A stretch of 64,000 nucleotides of DNA from contig OZ245800.1 of assembly GCA_965228215.1 (NCBI GenBank), forward strand, positions 2,232,001-2,296,000. The letters run 5' to 3'. This stretch comes from Maricaulis sp965228215 (GTDB lineage Bacteria; Pseudomonadota; Alphaproteobacteria; Caulobacterales; Maricaulaceae). Under the pieces are notes generated by a model, which saw nothing but the letters and a program-made list of their open reading frames with translations, was not told the DNA's origin and ran no database searches. Position numbers and translations under genes: made by a program. Shown one piece after another: positions 1 through 9,100 of the stretch (positions are counted from its first letter, which is position 1; every line of letters starts with the position of its first letter).

Positions 1-81
1 GATCCAGGGAATACTCCCGTCGGCGCGCTGCAGCGCCTCGACATGATCGGCACAGGCCCGGATGTCGACGATCTCGCTCAT
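1..81 (-). CDS. N-terminal fragment of an unknown protein (cut by window start)
   Basis: An ATG on the minus strand at 79-81 follows directly after the stop of the upstream methyltransferase (82-84) and opens a frame of 27 codons to the window edge. The short peptide contains ADGSIPW, a pattern seen near the N-terminus of prenyltransferase/terpene-cyclase-like alpha-toroid proteins. That assignment is only a guess from a few residues. The zero-gap spacing makes it the next gene of the glycosyltransferase-methyltransferase operon. Confidence 0.5.
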   Translation of the reverse strand, partial: MSEIVDIRACADHVEALQRADGSIPWI

Positions 82-801
82 CTAGCCTGTCTTCCTGAAA
101 TACATGACGATCGACTTGCCCATGACCGGATTGAGCATCCATTCCAGCGCCCGGGTCAGCCAGGGGCGTTGCAGGAGATCCCATTCCAGGAATTTCCGGT
201 AGAGGCGCACGCGGCGGCTCTCATCCTTGCGGGACCAAAGGGCGCACTGGAGCCACCAATAGGGGCTGTGCAGGCTGTGGGCCCAGTGCCGCAGGAAACG
301 CCGGAAACCCTGTTTTTCAACAGCCTGGCGCAATTGGCGGGATTTGAAGATCCGGACATGGCCGCCGGGCGTGTTGTGATACTCGGTCGACAGCGCCCAG
401 CAGATCCGTTCAGGCCAGTAGCGCGGCACCGAAGCGATAAAGAGCCCGCCCGGTTTCAGGATGCGCGAGATCTCTTCGAGAACGGCATCGGGATCGGGCA
501 CGTGTTCGAGCACTTCCGAACAGATGATCCGGTCAAAACTATCGTCGGGGAAGGGCAGTTTCGCGGCATCGCCGGCCAGGACCACCGCGCTGCGCTCGTC
601 GGAGGCCGGTTCCGGCGGCGGCAGGTCGAAAAACCCGTCCAGGGCCGCTTTCACTTCGCCATGGGACAGGTCCAGCCCGACGACGTTGAGCGGGGTTTCA
701 TGCCAGTAGAGGGCGTGCATGTGGCGCCCGCGCCCGCAGCCCAGATCCAGCACGCGCTGCCCGTCCTGCAGGTCGATGTCTTCAAGTCGGACGGTCAGCA
801 T
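82..801 (-). CDS. Class I SAM-dependent methyltransferase (Methyltransf_11 type)
   Basis: This 239-residue cytosolic enzyme is predicted to transfer a methyl group from SAM. Motif I (LDLGCGRGRH, about residues 18-27) forms the SAM-binding loop. Later motifs CSEVLEHVPDPDAVL and LKPGGLFIASVPR are typical of motif III and post-motif regions of the UbiE/Methyltransf_11 fold. The start overlaps the stop of the GT4 glycosyltransferase by one base (TGATG), so the two are translationally coupled. With that neighbour, a role in modifying a glycan or lipid-linked sugar is likely, but the acceptor cannot be read from sequence. Confidence 0.85.
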   Translation of the reverse strand: MLTVRLEDIDLQDGQRVLDLGCGRGRHMHALYWHETPLNVVGLDLSHGEVKAALDGFFDLPPPEPASDERSAVVLAGDAAKLPFPDDSFDRIICSEVLEHVPDPDAVLEEISRILKPGGLFIASVPRYWPERICWALSTEYHNTPGGHVRIFKSRQLRQAVEKQGFRRFLRHWAHSLHSPYWWLQCALWSRKDESRRVRLYRKFLEWDLLQRPWLTRALEWMLNPVMGKSIVMYFRKTG

Positions 802-2111
802 CAGCCCGGCACTCCGCGTTCGGCGAGGGCCTCGGTGTAGAGGCGTGTGGCGGCCAGTGCATGGGCCGACCAGTTGAACTCCCGGCGCGCCCGTTCCGCG
901 CCCTTGCGGCCCAGTTCCGTCGCCAGGTCGGGCTGATCGAGCAGGCGGGCAATATTCTGTCCCAGAGCCTCGCCATCGCCGGCTGGCGACACAAGGCCCG
1001 CATCGCCAACGACTTCGGGCAGGGCACCGCCGTCGGAGGATGCAACAGCGGCACCGCAGGCCATCGCCTCGGCGGCCGGGAAGCCGAAACCCTCGAACCG
1101 GGCCGGGCAGACCACGATATTGGCGCGGCGATAGAGGTTTGTGATCTCGTCCCGGCTGAGATCCGCGCTGGTCGTGACGCGGTCGGTCAGGCCCTTGGCG
1201 GCAATGGCGGCCTTGGCCGGGCCGTCGCGCAGGCGTCCGATAATGTGCAGGCGCGCCTCGGGGCGCGCGGCGGCGACGCGGGCGAGCGCATCGATCAATA
1301 CGTCCAGCCCCTTGATGGCAGCGTCGGCACTGGCGGTCGTCACCAGCAGGCCCGGTTCGCGCTTGATCTCCGGATCGGGATAAAAGGCGGCGTGGTCGAT
1401 GCCGTTGAAGGCGATGCGGACACGCTCGGGATCGGTGCCGTAATGCATTTCATGGCTGGTACGTGCCGCATCGGACACGGCGAGCATGCGCGTCATACGG
1501 CGCGAAGTGCGCGCCTGCATGTTCACGAAACGATACCAGCGCCGGGTCAGGAGTTTCTCCCACCACTTGCCCGGTGCCGCGAGCGCGTATTCGCGATCGA
1601 TGGCGATCGGATGGTGCAGCGTGGTGATGACGGGCAGTTTCCGGTCGATGCGCAGGAAAGGCGTCGCCAGGGTCTGGTTGTCGTGCAGCACGTCGAACCG
1701 CCCGGCATTGCGCTCGACGAAGTGTTCGAGCCGGCGCGCGAACGCGTAGAGCTCGCCGAAGGCACCTGAATTGTGGGCCAGCCATTCGGACAGGTCTGCC
1801 CACGAGGCCAGATGGCGCCAGCGCAGAGCAAGGAAGGCATTGTCCTCGGCAAACAGGTCCAGCGACGGCAATTCCACCAGTTCGATACCGTCATCCAGCA
1901 CCGGATAGGGCGGTCCGGAGACCACCGTCACCTCGTGGCCGAGATCGCGCAGACCCCGTGTGAGCTCCCGGATATAGACTCCCTGGCCGCCGACATGGGG
2001 ATGCGAACGATAGCCGCTGACAAGCACGCGCAGCGGCCGGACCGTCTCGGGGGGCGAGCCCGTATCGTCCGTGCCGTGCCGGGTATCATTAAGCGCAATC
2101 GTGCGGTCCAT
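801..2111 (-). CDS. GT4-family glycosyltransferase
   Basis: This is a retaining GT-B glycosyltransferase. The N-terminal Rossmann half carries the glycine loop (HPHVGGQGVY, about residues 38-47) of GT4 enzymes. The C-terminal half contains the E-x7-E signature in FEGFGFPAAEAMACG and a glycosyltransferase group 1 domain. The ATG at 2109-2111 gives 436 residues. A TTG at 2172-2174 would add 21 residues but has its purine-rich stretch directly abutting it, so the ATG is preferred. It is the first gene of a minus-strand operon with the methyltransferase and the cut gene, and is divergent from the MFS transporter. It probably assembles a surface polysaccharide; donor and acceptor are unknown. Confidence 0.85.
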   Translation of the reverse strand: MDRTIALNDTRHGTDDTGSPPETVRPLRVLVSGYRSHPHVGGQGVYIRELTRGLRDLGHEVTVVSGPPYPVLDDGIELVELPSLDLFAEDNAFLALRWRHLASWADLSEWLAHNSGAFGELYAFARRLEHFVERNAGRFDVLHDNQTLATPFLRIDRKLPVITTLHHPIAIDREYALAAPGKWWEKLLTRRWYRFVNMQARTSRRMTRMLAVSDAARTSHEMHYGTDPERVRIAFNGIDHAAFYPDPEIKREPGLLVTTASADAAIKGLDVLIDALARVAAARPEARLHIIGRLRDGPAKAAIAAKGLTDRVTTSADLSRDEITNLYRRANIVVCPARFEGFGFPAAEAMACGAAVASSDGGALPEVVGDAGLVSPAGDGEALGQNIARLLDQPDLATELGRKGAERARREFNWSAHALAATRLYTEALAERGVPG

Positions 2112-2236
2112 GGGGAGGGGGTCCAATGCCGTCTGAAGCGTCGGGACCCTATAGAAGTGAACACTGTTCGCCAACTCCTCTCTGCCTTTCCCAAAGCAGC
2201 AACACAGGCTATGGGCAGCAGGCAGGACCGAGGGAC

Positions 2237-3406
2237 ATGACGAACGCTGCTTTCCGCTTTTCCGCCTATTACAGCGCCTTCTATCTGACGCTGGGCGCCT
2301 TCCTGCCGTATTTCCCGATCTGGCTGGAAGGGCGCGGCTTCTCGCCTGAATGGATCGGGCTGATCGCGGCCGCCGGTCTGGCGGGGAGAACCCTGGTGTC
2401 TCCGCTGGGCGCGCGCTGGGCGGAAGCCTCCAGCGAGCAGCGGCGGCCCATCCTGGTCTTCGCGATCATCTCGCTCTCGGTCTTCTCCCTGCATGCCCTG
2501 CAGATGCCGGCCGTAATCCTGACCGTGTTGGCCTTCATCGCCGGTGCGGCCTTCTACGGTCAGATCCCGCTGATCGACAGTTTCGCGCTCAACGAGGCGC
2601 GCCATGAGCGTTTAAATTTCGGGCCGGTCCGCGCGTTCGGTTCGGTCACCTTCATCATCGCCAATTTCGCCGCGGGGGCGCTTATCGACCGCTATGGCAG
2701 CGAGAGCGTGATCGCGTGGATCATTCTCGGCTGCGGACTGACCGGGCTGTGGGCGGCGCTGCTACCATCGGGCAAGCGGGATCCAAGTCCGGCTGAAACG
2801 CGGAATGGCTGGGTCGAGCTCGGCCGTTTCGTCATGGGGCCGTTCGGCCTTGTCCTCCTCGCCTCGACGATGATCCAGGGTGCGCACGCTTTCTACTATG
2901 TGTTCTCGGCAGCCTCGTGGAGCGCGCAGGGATATTCCAAACTCCTGATCGGCGGGCTCTGGTCGATCGGAGTCGCGATCGAGGTCGCCTTCCTCTGGAT
3001 GTCCGGACGCGGTTTGCTGGCCCGGCTCTCGCCCGGCATGCTGCTCGCCCTGGGCGGCGGGGCCTCGATCCTGCGCTGGGGGCTGACCGCGCTTTCGCCG
3101 CCGCTGTGGGGTCTGGTCCTGCTCCAGACCCTGCACGCCCTCACCTTCGCGGCGACCTATATCGGTTTCCTGCGTTACGTGACCCGCCATATCCCCGATC
3201 ATCAATCCACAACGGCGCAGGCGATCAATTCGGCGCTGTCCGGCGGTGTCGTGCTGGCAGCGGCTTCGGCAATATCGGGCTATCTCTATGATATTGCTGG
3301 TGCTGTCGGCTTCGCCGCGATGATTGTTCCGGCGGGAATAGGATTAGTTGCCGCAATTCAGCATTGGCGCGTTTCCGGGCTCCCGACTCGCGAAGAAATC
3401 GACTAG
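2237..3406 (+). CDS. MFS transporter of the MFS_1-like / PPP (HcaT-type) family
   Basis: A 389-residue inner-membrane protein with about 12 hydrophobic segments. The opening segment (YYSAFYLTLGAFLPYFPIWL) followed by a GFSPEWIGLIAA helix is characteristic of the 3-phenylpropionate (HcaT/PPP) subgroup of MFS_1-like permeases. The ATG at 2237 is used because the hydrophobic N-terminus begins there; the upstream extension of the frame is polar, atypical sequence that overlaps the divergent glycosyltransferase. It ends 10 bases before the MlaE start. The substrate cannot be inferred; HcaT-like names are often transferred without functional proof. Confidence 0.8.
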   Translation: MTNAAFRFSAYYSAFYLTLGAFLPYFPIWLEGRGFSPEWIGLIAAAGLAGRTLVSPLGARWAEASSEQRRPILVFAIISLSVFSLHALQMPAVILTVLAFIAGAAFYGQIPLIDSFALNEARHERLNFGPVRAFGSVTFIIANFAAGALIDRYGSESVIAWIILGCGLTGLWAALLPSGKRDPSPAETRNGWVELGRFVMGPFGLVLLASTMIQGAHAFYYVFSAASWSAQGYSKLLIGGLWSIGVAIEVAFLWMSGRGLLARLSPGMLLALGGGASILRWGLTALSPPLWGLVLLQTLHALTFAATYIGFLRYVTRHIPDHQSTTAQAINSALSGGVVLAAASAISGYLYDIAGAVGFAAMIVPAGIGLVAAIQHWRVSGLPTREEID

Positions 3407-3416
3407 GGTCGTGCGC

Positions 3417-4571
3417 ATGAGGGGTTCGAGTAAGCGGAATCAGGCGCGTGCCGAAGTGGTTGTCCGCGAAGACGGCGGCAAGACCATTGTCGAGGCACAT
3501 GGCGACTGGACGATCGACACGATCGGCCGGACCGATGCCGCCTTGCGCCGCGTCGAGGAAACCTGCGAGCCCGGCAATATCGTCATCGACCTGGACGCGC
3601 TTGGTCGGATCGACACGTCGGGCGCCTATCTCCTGGGCCGGCTGACGCGCCGGTGTGGTGAGCCGGATGGTGAATTTCATTTCCTGGGCCATCACCCGAC
3701 GGCACAGCGACTGATCGCCGAAGTCCGCCGCCGTACGGCCGCCTGTCCGCCCGTCAAGGAAGCCAGCTACGGCTTCATGGGCGCGATGGCGCGCGTGGGT
3801 GCCGGTCTGGAAGCCGCCTGGCTGGAAGCGGTCGACACTTTCGCCTTTTTCGGGCGCACGCTGACCACGGGCATGCGCACTTTCGTGCAGCCCTGGCGTT
3901 TCCGGCTGACCCCGACCGTCTGGGCGATGGAAGAGGTCGGCGTGAATGCCTTGCCGATCATCTCGGTCCTGTCGTTCTTCATCGGCGCCGTGGTGGCCTA
4001 TATGGGCGCCAGCCTGCTGCAGACCGTAGGATTCTCGGTTTTCACCGTCGATCTCATCGGTGTGACCGTGCTGCGCGAATTCGGCGTGCTGATCATGGCG
4101 ATCATGCTGGCCGGCCGGTCGGACTCCGCCTTCACCGCCTCGATCGGCGCGATGAAGATGCAGCAGGAGATCGATGCCATGCGCGTGCTCGGCCTCGACC
4201 CGTTCGAGGCCCTGGTCATTCCGCGTGTCATTGCCTGCGTGCTGATGGCGCCCCTTCTGACCTTCGGCGCGATGATCGCGGGCGTGTTCGGCGGTATGCT
4301 GGTCGCCTGGACCTCACAGGACATCTCTCCAACGCTGTTCATCGCGCGCTTCAACGAGGTCATTCCGCTGCAGCATTTCTGGGTCGGCATGTCCAAGGCG
4401 CCGGTTTTCGGCCTGACCGTAGCCATTATCGGCTGCCGCCAGGGCATGCAGGTCTCCGGCGACGTGGAATCCCTCGGTCGGCGCGTGACGGCCTCGGTCG
4501 TGCAGTCGATCTTCGCGGTCATCGTGCTCGAGGCAGCCTTTGCCATGATGTATCTGGAGCTGGGCATATGA
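3417..4571 (+). CDS. mlaE: MlaE-type ABC permease with an N-terminal STAS domain
   Basis: This is the permease of an Mla-type phospholipid transport system in the inner membrane. Residues about 10-105 form a STAS-like domain (IDLDALGRIDTSGAYLL), the role normally played by separate MlaB. Residues about 130-384 are the MlaE/DUF140 permease with long hydrophobic helices and the conserved cytoplasmic coupling segment SIGAMKMQQEIDAMRVLGLDP. The ATG at 3417 gives 384 residues; a GTG at 3411 is possible, and longer frames overlap the MFS gene. It overlaps mlaF by four bases (ATGA). The fused STAS-permease form is known in several proteobacteria. Confidence 0.92.
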   Translation: MRGSSKRNQARAEVVVREDGGKTIVEAHGDWTIDTIGRTDAALRRVEETCEPGNIVIDLDALGRIDTSGAYLLGRLTRRCGEPDGEFHFLGHHPTAQRLIAEVRRRTAACPPVKEASYGFMGAMARVGAGLEAAWLEAVDTFAFFGRTLTTGMRTFVQPWRFRLTPTVWAMEEVGVNALPIISVLSFFIGAVVAYMGASLLQTVGFSVFTVDLIGVTVLREFGVLIMAIMLAGRSDSAFTASIGAMKMQQEIDAMRVLGLDPFEALVIPRVIACVLMAPLLTFGAMIAGVFGGMLVAWTSQDISPTLFIARFNEVIPLQHFWVGMSKAPVFGLTVAIIGCRQGMQVSGDVESLGRRVTASVVQSIFAVIVLEAAFAMMYLELGI

Positions 4572-5332
4572 GTGACGACGTCCTCATCTCGGTGCGCGGT
4601 CTCAAGACAGCCTTTGGTCCGCACGTCATCCATGAGCATCTGGACCTGGATATCCGGCGCGGCGAAATCCTGGGCCTTGTGGGCGGCTCGGGCACGGGCA
4701 AGACCGTGCTGATGAATACGATCCTGGGTCTGAAAGAGCCGGATGGCGGGGATATCCATCTCAATGGCCGGCGCTTCTCGCAGATGAATACTGCCGAGCG
4801 CCGCCACGTGAATGCGCGCTGGGGCGTCCTGTTCCAGAACGGTGCCCTGTTCACCTCGCTGACCGTTGCGGAAAACGTCATGGCGCCGCTTCGGGAACAT
4901 GTCGACATGTCCGTCGAGCTCATGGAAGAGATCGCGGGGATGAAGATCGGTCTGGCCGGTCTGGATCCGAGCGCGGCCGACAAATTCCCGTCCGAACTGT
5001 CCGGCGGTATGCGCAAGCGTGCAGCGCTGGCCCGGGCGCTGGCACTGGATCCGGAAATCCTCTTTCTCGACGAACCCACGGCCGGTCTCGATCCGATCGG
5101 CGCGGCGGCCTTTGATTCCCTGATCCTGGAATTGTCCAAGGCGCTGGGCCTGACTGTGCTCATGATCACACACGATCTCGACAGTCTGCACGCAATTTGC
5201 GACCGCGTGGCGGTTCTGGCCGACAAACGGGTTGAGGCCGTGGCCCCGATCGAACACCTTATGCGCAATCCGCATCCATGGATTCAGGAGTATTTCCATG
5301 GACCTCGCGCCCGCGCGGCATTGCGGAACTAG
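4568..5332 (+). CDS. mlaF: Mla-type ABC transporter ATP-binding protein
   Basis: The 254-residue ATPase powers the MlaE permease. It has Walker A (GGSGTGKT, about residues 39-46), a Q-loop, the ABC signature LSGGMRKRAALARALAL, Walker B ILFLDEPTAGLDP, and the H-loop MITHDLD. LSGGMRKR is typical of the MlaF/Mkl subgroup. The start overlaps mlaE by ATGA, and mlaD follows after 12 bases, giving a tight mlaE-mlaF-mlaD-lipoprotein operon. Confidence 0.94.
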   Translation: MSDDVLISVRGLKTAFGPHVIHEHLDLDIRRGEILGLVGGSGTGKTVLMNTILGLKEPDGGDIHLNGRRFSQMNTAERRHVNARWGVLFQNGALFTSLTVAENVMAPLREHVDMSVELMEEIAGMKIGLAGLDPSAADKFPSELSGGMRKRAALARALALDPEILFLDEPTAGLDPIGAAAFDSLILELSKALGLTVLMITHDLDSLHAICDRVAVLADKRVEAVAPIEHLMRNPHPWIQEYFHGPRARAALRN

Positions 5333-5344
5333 GAGAGCTAGACG

Positions 5345-6295
5345 ATGGAAACCAAGGCACATCACGCGCTTGTCGGTCTCTTCGCCATGATCCTCGTGGC
5401 GGCGGGCGGCTTCTTCGCGCTCTGGCTGTCCAAAGTCTCGTTCGACCAGGAATACGCCCAGTACGACATCGTCTTCGATGGTCCGGTGCGGGGTTTGCGG
5501 GAATCCGCGGAGGTCCGGTTCAACGGGATCCAGGTCGGCGAGGTCACCGATCTCGGTCTTGATGAGCAGAGCAGGGTGATCGCGCGCATCAATGTGCTGG
5601 CGCAGACTCCGGTGCGGATCGACTCCTTCGCCCAGCTGGAACCGCAGGGTCTGACGGGCCTGTCCTACATCCTTATCTCGGGCGGCACGCCCGAAGCGCA
5701 GCGCCTCTTCAGCCCGCCCGGCCGCCCGCCGCCCCGCATCTTCGCGCGTCGTGCACAGCTTGAAGACCTCTTCCAGGGAGGGGAGGACGTGCTGGAAGCT
5801 GCCCAGATCGCGCTCTTCAGACTGTCCGAATTGCTGAGTGAGCAGAATGTCGAGGAAGTGTCCGGGACGCTGGAAAATCTCAACGCCATCACCGCGCGCC
5901 TTCGCGAGGAAGACGAGCTCATCACCGAATTGCGCGGCGCGATCGGCAATATCGACGCGGCCGCAACGCAGATCTCGGATGCTGCCGTCTCGCTGCAAAC
6001 CTTCAGCGACAATGCCAATACATTCCTGATCAATGACCTGACGCCGGCGATCAACGAAACCACGCTGGCCGCCATGGCCGTCAACCAGGCCGCCGTTGAT
6101 ACCGATGTCCTGATCCGCGGCATCGCGCCGCCGCTGCAGAGCTTCACCAATGAGGGACTGGATGACCTGACCCTGGCCATGGGTGACCTGCGGCGCGTGA
6201 TCGCTTCGCTCGAACGCATCGTCGCGGAAGTCGAGAATGATCCCGGCGGTTTCATCGCCGGCGATCCGCCTGAACGTGTGGAGGTACCGCAATGA
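5345..6295 (+). CDS. mlaD: MCE-domain lipid-binding subunit (MlaD family)
   Basis: The protein has 316 residues. An N-terminal transmembrane anchor (about residues 9-28) is followed by one MCE domain (about 38-115; YDIVFDGPVRGLRESAEVRF is the usual opening). A long alpha-helical tail follows, rich in ENLNAITARL-type heptads, so it is larger than E. coli MlaD (183 residues). The MCE ring sits in the periplasm and passes lipid between MlaE and a periplasmic or outer-membrane partner. A ribosome site (GGAGAG) precedes the ATG. The last codons overlap the next gene by ATGA. Confidence 0.93.
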   Translation: METKAHHALVGLFAMILVAAGGFFALWLSKVSFDQEYAQYDIVFDGPVRGLRESAEVRFNGIQVGEVTDLGLDEQSRVIARINVLAQTPVRIDSFAQLEPQGLTGLSYILISGGTPEAQRLFSPPGRPPPRIFARRAQLEDLFQGGEDVLEAAQIALFRLSELLSEQNVEEVSGTLENLNAITARLREEDELITELRGAIGNIDAAATQISDAAVSLQTFSDNANTFLINDLTPAINETTLAAMAVNQAAVDTDVLIRGIAPPLQSFTNEGLDDLTLAMGDLRRVIASLERIVAEVENDPGGFIAGDPPERVEVPQ

Positions 6296-6915
6296 CCCGC
6301 TTTTCCTGGATCAAACCGGTCCTCATCGCCGGTTCGGCACTGACCCTGTCCGGCTGCGTCAACCTCCTGCCGGAGACCGTGCCGTCGGCGATCTATCGTC
6401 TGTCGACACCTGAGGCCGTGGAGCGCGATGCCGGGGCCGAGCTGACACTTGTCCAGGTCGATCCGCCGCATGCCCCGCGCGCCCTGTCGGGCACGGATAT
6501 CGCCATTCTCATGGATGGCCGCCACATCGCCTTCATGAGCGGTGCGCAATGGATCGCACCTGCACCCCGCGTCATGCAGACGCTGATGATCGACGCGATG
6601 AATGCGCACTACGGTGTGGTGTTGCCCGCGCGGCCGGAAGACGGTGCCCGCGTAGACTATGAATTGCGCACTGAATTGCGCGAATTCGAAGCGGCCTATC
6701 TCAACGGAATGGACAGTGCTCCCACGGTCAGGGTGCGGATTTCTGCACGCCTGATCGATGAGCGTGCGCGCGACATCGCAGCGACGCAGGAATTCACCGC
6801 CGAGGTGCGTGCCGGCGAGAACCGCCAGCGTGCAATCATCGATGCGTTTGACCGGGCCGCCGGCCAGGCGACGCGCGACATGGCTGCTTGGGTAGCGGAG
6901 ACGACAGCGGACTAG
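6292..6915 (+). CDS. ABC-type transport auxiliary lipoprotein (PqiC/YmbA-like)
   Basis: The 207-residue protein has a lipoprotein signal peptide with lipobox LSGC (cysteine near residue 22), so it should be anchored to a membrane facing the periplasm. The mature part matches the auxiliary lipoprotein family that accompanies MCE transporters (PqiC, LetAB- and Mla-linked), including the YRLSTPEA opening and the LNGMDSAPTVRVRISARL strand region. It is coupled to mlaD by a four-base overlap. It probably forms the outer-membrane end of the lipid path; no mlaC-like periplasmic carrier follows. Its stop overlaps the stop of the convergent coiled-coil gene by two bases. Confidence 0.85.
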   Translation: MTRFSWIKPVLIAGSALTLSGCVNLLPETVPSAIYRLSTPEAVERDAGAELTLVQVDPPHAPRALSGTDIAILMDGRHIAFMSGAQWIAPAPRVMQTLMIDAMNAHYGVVLPARPEDGARVDYELRTELREFEAAYLNGMDSAPTVRVRISARLIDERARDIAATQEFTAEVRAGENRQRAIIDAFDRAAGQATRDMAAWVAETTAD

Positions 6916-8933
6916 GCGTCCTCGTCGTCTTCCCTTAGCCGCTTGCGGGATCTGCCGGTATCATCACCGTCATCCTCGGGCATCGAGGCCAGCAATTCCT
7001 TCCAGCGCCAGCCCGGATCACTGGGACGTTGGCCACCGCGTTCCGGGAAGCCCACGGAGCTTTCCGCGCGCGGCTGGGTCTTGCGGGCCTTGTCGCCCAG
7101 GGGGGCGCTCATCTCGTCATCCTCGACGTTTTCCGGTGCCGTGGCTTCCGGCTCCTCCTGGACGGTCTCCTCGCGGCGCTGTCGACGCGGCAGGGGTGAG
7201 GGGACTTCATTGAGGCCCAGATCGGGCGTTCGCCGTCCGCCGGCGACCGATCCCATGTGCAGCATGAAATCGCTCAGCAATTCGTAATTCTGCCTGATGC
7301 GGGCCTGGAAAGCGGCGTCGATCTCCTGTGCCTCCTCGGCAGCGGCCAGAGCCGCGGCGTTGAGCCCCTCGAGACCGCGACGCAGCGCGTCGGCGGCTTC
7401 CTGGGCCCGTTCGCGGGCCATCAGCGGCATCTCGCCCAGGCGTTCCGTCATCGTGTCGATATGACGTTCGATTGTCTGGGTTTCGGCGCGGGCCGAGGCG
7501 AGTACGGCTTCGAGCCGGCGGCGCACGGATTCGGCCGCATCATCGGCGACCTGGGAGGCGCGGGCTGTCAGTTTCTCGGCATCCTTGAGACGGGTCTCGA
7601 AAGCTTCGTCGGAGCGACGGGCGGCCTCGAATGCGGCTTCATTGGTGCGCTCCACCTTATCCGCGACGAGTTCGGCCTGGTTCTCGATAGCCGTGATGGC
7701 GGCATCTGAAATTGTCCGGGCCTCCTGCGCCGCGGCGACCAGGCGAGCCAGAGCGGCCTCGTGTTCCTGGGCAGCGTGCTCGGTTTCCTCGCGCACATGG
7801 CCGGCCAGGCCGCGGGCCTGGTCGATGGCCGAGTCGACGGCGGTCTTGAAGGCTTCCGCGCCGGTCGAGGTGGCGTCATTGATGGCGTCAGCGCCGTCGC
7901 GGGCTGTCGTAGCCATTACGTCCAGTTCAGCGCGATGGAAATCGAGTGCCGCGGCGATCTTTTCCTGCTCCTGGCGCAGCGCCTCGCCCGCCTCGCCGAG
8001 ACGGCGGCGATGCTTGTGATAGGCCGCATCCAGGGTTTCGGCGCGATCCTTGAGATCATCGGACAGCTCTCGCAGACCGGCTGTGCGTTCATTGATACTG
8101 CCGGCAACAATCTCGCCCTTGTCGGCGATGACCTGTCCGGCGTCCGCAAGACTGTCGACGCTCTCGCGCAGGCGGCGCTCGCTGTCATTGGCCTGGCTGG
8201 CGGCAAGCTCCGCAGCGGCCGCGACCATTTTGGACTGGTCGGAAATGGCAGCCGCGATGAGGGCGGCCTTGTCGTCGAGGGATTCCGATACCTCGCTCAG
8301 GCGCAGGCGTTCCTTGCGCAAATCCTTGAGCATGGTCTCGGTGCGCGATTGGGCGTCACCAGCAGATTGTTCGAGGGCATCGGCATGGTGAGCGATGACT
8401 TCTTCCATCGCGGCCAGGCGCGCTAGGGCGCTTTCCAGCGAGGCATTGATCCGTTCGACCTCACCGGTAATGGCCGTGGAGAGGGTCTGGACCGCCTGGC
8501 TGCTCGACGCGGTGGGCGTGGACAGGTGCTGGACCGCGAGGTCGACACGGGCGGCATACCAGGCATTGCGGGCCAGGGCGCGCGCGTGAAGGCCGACGAT
8601 CACGAAGAGCAGGGCGGGCGTGAAGGTGAGAACCGCATGTCCGGCAAGACGGGCCGGGCTCAGCTGCATCATGGCCTGGAGCGATTCGCCGTACAGCGCC
8701 CACGAGTAGACCAGGGTTGCGGCGACCCACAGCATCGCGGCCACATTACCCCAGAATACCCACCAGAATCCGGCCTTGGCACCACGCGGATCAGGTTCGG
8801 GCTTGCCGTATCCGCCGCGCGATTCTCCGGAGAGCGGCGCTTCGGTTTCGGGGGTCAGGGCGCGTCCTGCATTATCTCCGGCGAGTTCCATGTCCGCCAA
8901 AGAGATTGTTTTTTCATCGGTATTAGAGGTCAT
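6912..8933 (-). CDS. TipN-like polar coiled-coil membrane protein
   Basis: A 673-residue protein with an acidic N-terminal tail, two transmembrane helices (about residues 56-79 and 98-117), then roughly 400 residues of Ala/Glu/Arg-rich coiled coil, and a charged disordered C-terminus. This two-helix plus long coiled-coil design is that of TipN, the Caulobacter birth-scar landmark that orients the flagellar pole, although Caulobacter TipN is longer (about 880 residues). The ATG at 8931-8933 is chosen because the extension to 9014 is low-complexity leader-like sequence. TipN identity is inferred from architecture and taxonomic context, not from a searched alignment; a generic coiled-coil or chemoreceptor-like protein is the alternative. 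Confidence 0.6.
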   Translation of the reverse strand: MTSNTDEKTISLADMELAGDNAGRALTPETEAPLSGESRGGYGKPEPDPRGAKAGFWWVFWGNVAAMLWVAATLVYSWALYGESLQAMMQLSPARLAGHAVLTFTPALLFVIVGLHARALARNAWYAARVDLAVQHLSTPTASSSQAVQTLSTAITGEVERINASLESALARLAAMEEVIAHHADALEQSAGDAQSRTETMLKDLRKERLRLSEVSESLDDKAALIAAAISDQSKMVAAAAELAASQANDSERRLRESVDSLADAGQVIADKGEIVAGSINERTAGLRELSDDLKDRAETLDAAYHKHRRRLGEAGEALRQEQEKIAAALDFHRAELDVMATTARDGADAINDATSTGAEAFKTAVDSAIDQARGLAGHVREETEHAAQEHEAALARLVAAAQEARTISDAAITAIENQAELVADKVERTNEAAFEAARRSDEAFETRLKDAEKLTARASQVADDAAESVRRRLEAVLASARAETQTIERHIDTMTERLGEMPLMARERAQEAADALRRGLEGLNAAALAAAEEAQEIDAAFQARIRQNYELLSDFMLHMGSVAGGRRTPDLGLNEVPSPLPRRQRREETVQEEPEATAPENVEDDEMSAPLGDKARKTQPRAESSVGFPERGGQRPSDPGWRWKELLASMPEDDGDDTGRSRKRLREDDEDA

Positions 8934-9100
8934 CTGTCGCTCGATCGGCCGGTTTGCGGCTCCTTGAGGCTGCTGACGGGGTGAGCCGGCAGCCCGAAGA
9001 GTCGTGACTAGCATACAGAATACGCGCTGTGAGCCGGGTCGGACACAGATAATCTATGCATGGTCAGGATTTAGGGCCTGATCCTGAGAAAAAATGTGGA

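Noticed and set aside
3998..6292. 764-codon minus-strand open frame opposite mlaE-mlaF-mlaD
   Set aside because: It lies wholly antisense to three well-recognised genes, has no family motifs and is the kind of long frame that high GC third positions create.
9063..9087. Terminator after the small exported protein gene
   Set aside because: TCAGGAT/ATCCTGA arms exist, but for the minus-strand gene the T-run comes before the hairpin, so it is not a canonical terminator.
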